From contig JAPLHV010000067.1 in the NCBI GenBank assembly GCA_026389455.1, forward strand, positions 1 through 53,389: a DNA stretch of 53,389 nt, read 5' to 3'. A program made the translations under genes and the position numbers. Below the pieces are notes generated by a model. That model worked only from the letters and a program-made list of their open reading frames with translations, searched no databases and had not been told where the DNA came from. The stretch comes from Coprothermobacterota bacterium. Lineage in GTDB: Bacteria > Caldisericota > JANLFM01. Shown here in pieces: positions 47,313 to 53,389 of the stretch (positions are counted from its first letter, which is position 1; every line of letters starts with the position of its first letter).

Positions 47313-49592
47313 TCATTCTCCTTTCGGTAAGGTGAAAGCAAAGGTGGCGCCTTCACCCACTGTTCCGTCCGCCTGGACCTCGCCGCCCAAGCGGTGAATC
47401 ACGCGTTGCACGATGGCCAGCCCTACGCCGGTTCCTTCAAACTCCCGGGTGGAATGCAGACGCTGGAAGACGCCAAACAGCTTGTCGGCGTAATGCATGT
47501 CGAAGCCGACGCCATTGTCCTTGACCGAATAGCGGTTCATGCCGCCTTCGCTCTGGCTGCCGATTTCAATCCGGGCTGGGTCGCGGCCCCGGGTGAACTT
47601 GACGGCGTTGGAGAGCAGGTTGAACCAAACCTGGCGCAGCATCGCCGGATCGCCCAAGGCCGGAGGGAGCGAGTTCATCACCAGCTCCAGGGGCCGACCG
47701 GGATTGGCCGTGCACAATTCTGCAAAAACCGAATGAGCAGGTTTTTCCATGTCCACCTTCGATATTCGCAGTTCTTGCCGCCCCAGGCGAGAAAACATCA
47801 GCAGATCCTCGATCAATTGCCCCATCTGTTGGGCGCTCGATCGAATTACCTGCAGCAAACGCTCCTGCTCGCCATCCAGATGCCCGGCAGTCGCAGTCAA
47901 GAGCAGCCGGGAGAATCCGTCGATGGCCCGCAGGGGAGAGCGCAAATCGTGCGACACGGAATAGGAAAAGGCCTCCAGCTCCTTGACCGCGTCTTCCAGC
48001 TCTGCCGTTCGTTCTTTCACCCGCTGCTCCAGCTCGGCGTTCAGTTTCCGGATGGCTTCCTCCGCCTGCTTGCGCTCGGTGATGTCATAATTTGTGCCGA
48101 TCAGTTTGGTTGGTTGGCCGGCTGCGTCACGATGCACACTGGCGCGGGCGCGGATGTGGCGGATGGCGCCGTTCGGCCAGACAACGCGGAACTCCGTGTC
48201 GAATTCCTTTTCGCCTCGCAACGCCATCTGAACTTCTGCGTCTCCTCGCTCTACATCTTCCGGATGAACTCTCGCCTTCCACGTCTCGTAAGCGCCGCTG
48301 AAATTATCCGGCGCGATCCCGTAGAGACGAAACATCTGGTCATCCCAGATTAGCTCGTTATTGACAACATCTAAATCCCAGATACCCACGCCGCCTGCGG
48401 CAGTGGCTAGCGCCAGGCGTTCGGAGGATTGCCGCAGGGTCTCTTCGGCCAGTTTGCGGTCAGTGATGTCCCGTGCTAAACCTGTAAAGTTGATGAAGTC
48501 TCCACTCTCGTTGCGCACCACGTTTCCCTTGGTCATGTGCCAGCGCCACTCTCCCGATGCATGACGGACACGGTATTCGGTCCCGGCAGTCTGCAAACCT
48601 TCTTCTAAGTAACGACGCAATGCACCCTGGACAGCCGGCAAGTCTTCCGGGTGTATCAGGGAATTGAAATCACGGCCAATAAGTTCGGTTTGGCTATAAC
48701 CCAGCACGGCGCCCATCGAAGGGGACACGTAAATAAACTCTCCCTTCGGGTTGAGAGAAAAGATGACATCACGGCTATTCTCCACTATCAGCCTGTATTT
48801 CTCCTCGCTCTCCCGCAGCGCCTCCTCAGCTCGTTTGCGTTCGGTGATGTCAATGATATGAGACAGAATGCAAGTTCCTTGACTTAGCTTGATTATCTTG
48901 GCGGAGAACAACCCCACAAAAGTTTCACCACTTTTTCGTCGGAAGAAATACTCTTGGTCCATCACAACCCGGCCGGCCCGAAGATCAGCCACAACCTGCT
49001 GCCGATCTTTTTCATTGACCCATAACTTCATTGCTATCGACGAGTTGACAAGAGCTTCTTCTCGAGTGAACCCTGACACTGAAGTAAAGGTATCGTTGAC
49101 CTCGACGAACTTGCCGTCCTCCGCCCTCGTGATGATGATGACGTAGGGCGTAATCTGGAAAACCTTGGAGTACTTCTCTTTGCTCTCCCGCAGCGCTTCC
49201 TCGGCTTGCACGCGGTCGGTGATGTCCCAGGATGTACCGAGGATGCCGATCACCTCGTCGGGTGAATCCCGGAAGATCGACTTGATCGTATGGACGTGGA
49301 ATTCCTGACCGTCCTTGTCATAGCTCTCCTCGATGTTTTCCGACTGGCCGGTTTCCAAGATGCGCATGTCGTCCGCCCGGTACTTTTCCGCCAGCTCTGG
49401 CGGGTAGAGGTCATAGTCACTCCGGCCGAAGATCTCTCTGGGCTTCATGCCGTGATCAGCGGCGTAGTTCTCGTTACAGGCCAGATAGGTTAAGTCGCGG
49501 CCTTTCAGAAAGATCTTGAAGGGTAGGTTCCCGACGAAGAGTTTCTCCCAGCTTTCCACCCAACCAGCCGTCAATTTCTCCGGATGTGGCAT
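47313..49592 (-). CDS. Multi-PAS sensor histidine kinase
   Basis: Four PAS/PAC units, H-box [22 protein letters not shown], HATPase; stop is 1 nt before response regulator ATG. Confidence 0.93.
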   Translation of the reverse strand: MPHPEKLTAGWVESWEKLFVGNLPFKIFLKGRDLTYLACNENYAADHGMKPREIFGRSDYDLYPPELAEKYRADDMRILETGQSENIEESYDKDGQEFHVHTIKSIFRDSPDEVIGILGTSWDITDRVQAEEALRESKEKYSKVFQITPYVIIITRAEDGKFVEVNDTFTSVSGFTREEALVNSSIAMKLWVNEKDRQQVVADLRAGRVVMDQEYFFRRKSGETFVGLFSAKIIKLSQGTCILSHIIDITERKRAEEALRESEEKYRLIVENSRDVIFSLNPKGEFIYVSPSMGAVLGYSQTELIGRDFNSLIHPEDLPAVQGALRRYLEEGLQTAGTEYRVRHASGEWRWHMTKGNVVRNESGDFINFTGLARDITDRKLAEETLRQSSERLALATAAGGVGIWDLDVVNNELIWDDQMFRLYGIAPDNFSGAYETWKARVHPEDVERGDAEVQMALRGEKEFDTEFRVVWPNGAIRHIRARASVHRDAAGQPTKLIGTNYDITERKQAEEAIRKLNAELEQRVKERTAELEDAVKELEAFSYSVSHDLRSPLRAIDGFSRLLLTATAGHLDGEQERLLQVIRSSAQQMGQLIEDLLMFSRLGRQELRISKVDMEKPAHSVFAELCTANPGRPLELVMNSLPPALGDPAMLRQVWFNLLSNAVKFTRGRDPARIEIGSQSEGGMNRYSVKDNGVGFDMHYADKLFGVFQRLHSTREFEGTGVGLAIVQRVIHRLGGEVQADGTVGEGATFAFTLPKGE

Positions 49593-49599
49593 CTAAGCA

Positions 49600-49617
49600 G
49601 CCTGCGGCAGCATGTCT
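49600..49617. repeat. A-prime variant upstream of multi-PAS kinase
   Basis: gcctgcggcagcatgtct. Confidence 0.7.
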
Positions 49618-50080
49618 AGTCTCCATTCAATCATCGGCTGAAGCTATGGGGGGGACAGATTCCATCGGAGCTATTGGGACAGGTTAATATCTGTCTCCAT
49701 TGCTCCGATTCCCTGCTACGCTTTGAATTGTATCGTCTCGATCGGGCGAAAGATAGCCGCAGATCTCCGTATTTTCGTTAATTACTCCCAGGGCGGCCTT
49801 GTCCCCATCCAAGGCTGGAACACTCTCCGCATTCCGCCCCTGGGTGATTCTCAGGAGAAACTGCCGAATCAGATCTCAATCTGATTGAAACAAGAATCGC
49901 GAGTTTGAGCGAAATGAAAGGTCAAGCGCGCGGTGGCACTGCACCCGCGCGCAAAGGGCTCCCATGATCCTCGGTTCGGTTGCCTGGTTAAATGGTTGAA
50001 CGCGTTGCATCCGCACGCCTTTGCCATGGTTCCTTGCTCCAGGCTGTTGAGCCCTTCTAGGATGCCATCAGCCTCTGACT

Positions 50081-52519
50081 CTAGGAGGCAGGAGCGGGTA
50101 TCAGCGGCAGACGAACCTGAAATGAGGCGCCGCGGCCGATCTCGCTTTGCGCCTGGATAGTTCCGCCATGGGCTTCCACCAGCCAACGGACAATAAAAAG
50201 GCCCAAACCGGAGCCGTGATGCTTTCCGCTGCCCCGATAAAAACGCTCAAAGAGATGCGGCAAATGCTCTGGCGCGATTCCTGGCCCGTTGTCGGTGACC
50301 GATAGAATCGCCCATTCCCCTTCGGTTTCCAGGGAAAGCAGGATGGTTCCGTCTAGAGGGGTAAACTTGATGGCATTTTCGAGCAGGTTCGAGACGATCT
50401 CTTCCAGTCGTCCTCGGTCCGCTTCCACCCATACCGGCTGGTCAGGAAGCTCTACCGTGCAGCGGATCTTCTTCTCTTGGCAAACCGGCCTCTCCAGCAG
50501 GGCAAATTCCGCCAGGAAAGGGCCCAGGACAATTGGTTCTTTACGCAGGGCCAAATCACCGGTATCGATGCGAGCTGCTTCCATCAAGTTACGGGTCAAC
50601 CCGGACAATCGTTCCGTATTGCGTTTCATGATATGCACGTACTCAACCATCCTAGGCCCCAACTCGCCTGACTCGACGGGCGCCAGTTCCAAGGCGGCTT
50701 GAATGGCAGCGATAGGGTTGGACAAATCATGCACTACCGTGCGGATCATGTCCGCTTGCATCTGTTGAGCTTGTTTGCGCTCGCTGAGGTCACGCGCAAT
50801 CCCTGTCAGGAAGATCTCCCCTCCAGATCGCCAGGCAGCCAGCGAGAGCTCCAAGGGGAACTCCCTGCCATCCTTGCGCAGGCCGGTCGATTCCCTGGAA
50901 AGGTTGGTCAGCCTAGCGAACTCTTCATCTCGAACATTGCCAAGCTGCTCTTCAATATGTGCTTTGGAATGCTCGGGAAAGAGCCATAGGAATGATCGCC
51001 CCAAGGCTTCTTGCTCCGTGTAACCGAACAGGAGCTCTGCCGCCTGGTTCCAGAAAGCGATTCGGTTTTCCCCGTCGATCGAGATGATCGCGTCGGACGC
51101 GGAAGAGGCCAACGAACGGAAACGTTCTTCGCTGGAGATCAATGATTCTCGGATCCTGCTGTTCACCAAGGCCACGCTGATCAATTCGGTAAAAGCGGAT
51201 GCGATCCGCGAGTCCTCCTGACTGAATCCGTTTTCCTTGTCCACCAACCCAAGAAGGCCCGCCACTTGTCCATCAATCAGCAAGGGAGCGAAGAGAATAC
51301 TCTCATCGTCGGCATCGCAGTCGGGGGAGAAATCTCGCAAGGGGTTTCGGGTCGCTCGATTTTCCCAGACCACCCGGCCGTTCCTGTAAGCCTCTTCGCG
51401 CATACCGTGAAGCGGGACGAACAGTTCGGGGTCAAACGCAACCTGGAACACGCCTGTAGCTAATACAAGAGCTTCTGTCCGGCTTTCCTGCTCGTTGCGC
51501 AAGGTCAATACGCCGGCGCGAGCCCCCACCAGCTCACGGCATTGATCGACAATGGTTCGGGATACCTCATGGAAGGAATTTAACGAAAGGATGGCGCGGG
51601 TTCCTTTCAGCAATGCCAAGGTCTCCTCTTGGTGCTTGTGCGAATCTCGCAGCGCTTCTTCCAGTGCATCCTCGACCCTTTTCCGCTCGGTGATGTCCCG
51701 ATTGACCACCACAAGACCCTCAGCCTCCCCCTGGCGATCACAAAGAAGGGATACCGAGGAGTGGACAATGATCGTCGCTCCATCTCTCCTGGTTTGCCGA
51801 AGTTCCCCTTGCCAATGACCCTCGCTGAGGATCTCTTCCGTGGCTTGTGGTTGGCTTGTCGTCAGGTATTCCGTGTGTAGGAGGGCAGCGGTGTGCCGGC
51901 CTAGCGCTTCCTGTGCCGTCCACTGGTAAAGGACTTCTGCTCCTTTGCTCCAGCTTAGAATCTGTTGCTCCAAGTCGGTGGAGATGATGGCATCGCGGAT
52001 GTTCCCCAGTAAACCCGCCTGGCGGAGAGCCTCTGCCTCGGCCTGTTTGCGCTCCAGCGCCCGGCGCACTGCCTGTGCCAGAACAGAGGGTGTAACCTGA
52101 TCTTTCACCAGGTAATCCATCGCCCCCTGCCGCAAGGTTGAGACAGCCAAAGCGGTGTCCTGGGAGGAGGAGAGGATAACCACGGGAACGTTCGGAACCT
52201 GCCGAGAAAGCCGGCGAAAGGTAGATTCAGCTTCGCTGTCGGGGAGGGTGAGATCCAATAAGACGAGATCAACCCTGTCTCTTGCCAGCAGCATCAGTCC
52301 ATCAACCAGCGTGTTCACCGCTTCCAAGCGCCACTTTGGTTCGACTTGCTCCAACATGTGTTGGACTGAAAGCACAAAAACAGCGCTATCTTCAATCAGC
52401 AAGATCCGCAAAGCGCCTCGTGTATCCATTGCGTCTCCCTCTCGGCCGTTGCAAAGTGGCTGCTCCAACGGCTCGTCTACAACTTTAGCTTGTCTTCCGC
52501 CTTGTGTGAAGATTTCCAT
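50081..52519 (-). CDS. Hybrid sensor: N-terminal receiver, PAS, GAF, PAS, histidine kinase
   Basis: REC (ILLIEDSAVFVLSVQHMLEQ), PAS, GAF-like region, H-box RTVVHDLSNPIAAIQAALE, HATPase. Confidence 0.9.
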   Translation of the reverse strand: MEIFTQGGRQAKVVDEPLEQPLCNGREGDAMDTRGALRILLIEDSAVFVLSVQHMLEQVEPKWRLEAVNTLVDGLMLLARDRVDLVLLDLTLPDSEAESTFRRLSRQVPNVPVVILSSSQDTALAVSTLRQGAMDYLVKDQVTPSVLAQAVRRALERKQAEAEALRQAGLLGNIRDAIISTDLEQQILSWSKGAEVLYQWTAQEALGRHTAALLHTEYLTTSQPQATEEILSEGHWQGELRQTRRDGATIIVHSSVSLLCDRQGEAEGLVVVNRDITERKRVEDALEEALRDSHKHQEETLALLKGTRAILSLNSFHEVSRTIVDQCRELVGARAGVLTLRNEQESRTEALVLATGVFQVAFDPELFVPLHGMREEAYRNGRVVWENRATRNPLRDFSPDCDADDESILFAPLLIDGQVAGLLGLVDKENGFSQEDSRIASAFTELISVALVNSRIRESLISSEERFRSLASSASDAIISIDGENRIAFWNQAAELLFGYTEQEALGRSFLWLFPEHSKAHIEEQLGNVRDEEFARLTNLSRESTGLRKDGREFPLELSLAAWRSGGEIFLTGIARDLSERKQAQQMQADMIRTVVHDLSNPIAAIQAALELAPVESGELGPRMVEYVHIMKRNTERLSGLTRNLMEAARIDTGDLALRKEPIVLGPFLAEFALLERPVCQEKKIRCTVELPDQPVWVEADRGRLEEIVSNLLENAIKFTPLDGTILLSLETEGEWAILSVTDNGPGIAPEHLPHLFERFYRGSGKHHGSGLGLFIVRWLVEAHGGTIQAQSEIGRGASFQVRLPLIPAPAS

Positions 52520-52716
52520 TTGTCTTTCCTCTCTTCTCGATTATGCCACATCTTGGTGAGACGATGAACTCGGTGATCCTAATCGCCTCTTATTTCACCC
52601 AAGCCGGTTTCCGTTATTCCTAAGATGTAACTCAACGCTTCCTCCGAATGAGCCAGCCCAAGGAGAATCCCCGTTTCTTTCCTCGGGAAGAAGGCTCGCA
52701 AGAAGTGTAGATTCTC

Positions 52717-52877
52717 GGTTCCTTTTCATTTCAAGTGGGTAAAGAAGACATGCTGCCGCAGGCTGTTCTGAAACATGCTGCCGCAGGCTGTTTAGTCCAG
52801 CTATCCTGCAATGATGGCGATGATGGTCCTAAAGAGCGTTGTCGACCCTGGGATGGGACCGTGGCGCCCCAGTGCGG
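52717..52877 (+). repeat. Right copy of direct repeat bracketing the histidine kinase cluster
   Basis: As for 43849..43980, with two A-prime units inserted. Confidence 0.8.
52747..52796. repeat. A-prime variant, two units
   Basis: acatgctgccgcaggctgttctgaaacatgctgccgcaggctgtt. Confidence 0.88.
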
Positions 52878-52963
52878 CTCATCGTCTCATTGATCCACCG
52901 CGCCATATCGTTCTTCCACGACCATGCGATCCTGCCCACAGGGAACCCCTCTCAAGTGGTTCG

Positions 52964-53101
52964 ACTAGACAACCCCTGGCAGCTCGATAGCCCCCGGCAG
53001 CTCGATAGCCCCCGGCAGGGTGTTCTGTGACATGCTGCTGCAGGCTGTTCCGAGCTGAATAGCCCCGGCAGCTAGACAGCCCCCGGCAGGGTGTTCTGTA
53101 T
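52964..53101 (+). repeat. Family A cluster at left edge of C copy 2
   Basis: agacaacccctggcagctcgatagcccccggcagctcgatagcccccggcagggtgttctg...ctagacagcccccggcagggtgttctg. Confidence 0.92.
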
Positions 53102-53389
53102 CGAAGTGGGGCAGATAGCCGCGAGAGTGCCGACCCCTGGGCTGGTTGCTCTCCAGAGCGGTCGGCTTCTGTCACTTCACTGCTGATGCCGCACTGGGGC
53201 GCCACGGTCCCAGGAAAGCCGATGGTCCCAGGAACGGTCCAGATACCAGATTTGCCGCACTGGGGCGCGGCGGTCCCAGGGGTATGGTTTACGCCGGAGT
53301 GGTCCTCGTAGGGGCGGGTTTCAAACCCGCCCACGTACGGGCTGTCTCGGCATAGTGATGCCTCATTCTCCAGAACACCCTGCCGGGGG
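53090..53389. repeat. Family C segment, copy 2 (truncated by window end)
   Basis: As for copy 1; again bounded by A(+) on left and A(-) on right. Confidence 0.9.
53370..53389 (-). repeat. Family A, inverted, cut by window end
   Basis: cagaacaccctgccggggg. Confidence 0.9.

Noticed and set aside
49640-49720. ggggacag...ctgtctcc-like sequence resembling REP/IS ends
   Set aside because: Too short and imperfect to assign to an element without a database search.
49869-50186. ORF that might be a decayed transposase between the two kinases
   Set aside because: No transposase motif that I can recognise; overlaps the end of the downstream kinase gene; evidence insufficient.
52879-53334. ORF 151 aa on minus strand (and 16296-16571 plus-strand ORF)
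   Set aside because: Composed of family A/C repeat; no protein-like conservation between the two C copies because of frame-changing differences.

Overview
This 53.4-kb bacterial window carries mostly housekeeping genes, with no rRNA, tRNA, CRISPR array, prophage or intact transposase that I could recognise. Genes in order: trpS; two DagK-like lipid kinases; a two-subunit CoA-transferase; an MBL hydrolase; a PMT-like glycosyltransferase; kbl/tdh; a class A PBP; an ECF sigma / anti-sigma (PEGA/TolB) pair; a YHS protein plus copA; ahcY; a PHP phosphoesterase; gyrA; an ArsR-type regulator; hrcA-rsmE-mtaB-(HIT)-rpsU-pgpH-ybeY; three CNNM/CorC proteins; cdd-tpiA-recO; a CYTH protein; an NRAMP transporter; a bactofilin-like membrane protein; an MBL/beta-CASP-like protein; and a multi-PAS histidine kinase/response regulator cluster.

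The most unusual content is a dense set of interacting repeats. Family A is an 18-bp modular unit, (gacagcccccggcagcta)n, ending in gacagcccccggcagggtgttctg, at about 25 loci in both orientations. It is repeatedly found inside coding sequences with the reading frame kept (copA, mtaB, rsmE, ybeY, the anti-sigma gene, the MBL hydrolase, the PHP gene), and it often supplies stop codons. Family B is an 8-bp-period array (AGT-N5 switching to ACT-N5 at a centre) that can fold as a long hairpin and often abuts A in a fixed polarity. Family C is a roughly 300-400 bp non-coding segment bounded by inverted A copies. A roughly 820-bp composite, B-A-C-A-B (16027-16846), looks like the fullest version. A HIT-family gene appears to have been broken inside its histidine-triad motif by an A insertion.

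Other observations are a pair of identical-arm palindromic operators around the ArsR gene, a CIRCE-like element at hrcA, a contracted Firmicutes-type hrcA...recO superoperon, and direct repeats bracketing the histidine kinase cluster. All calls come from reading the sequence and the supplied ORF track; no searches were run.
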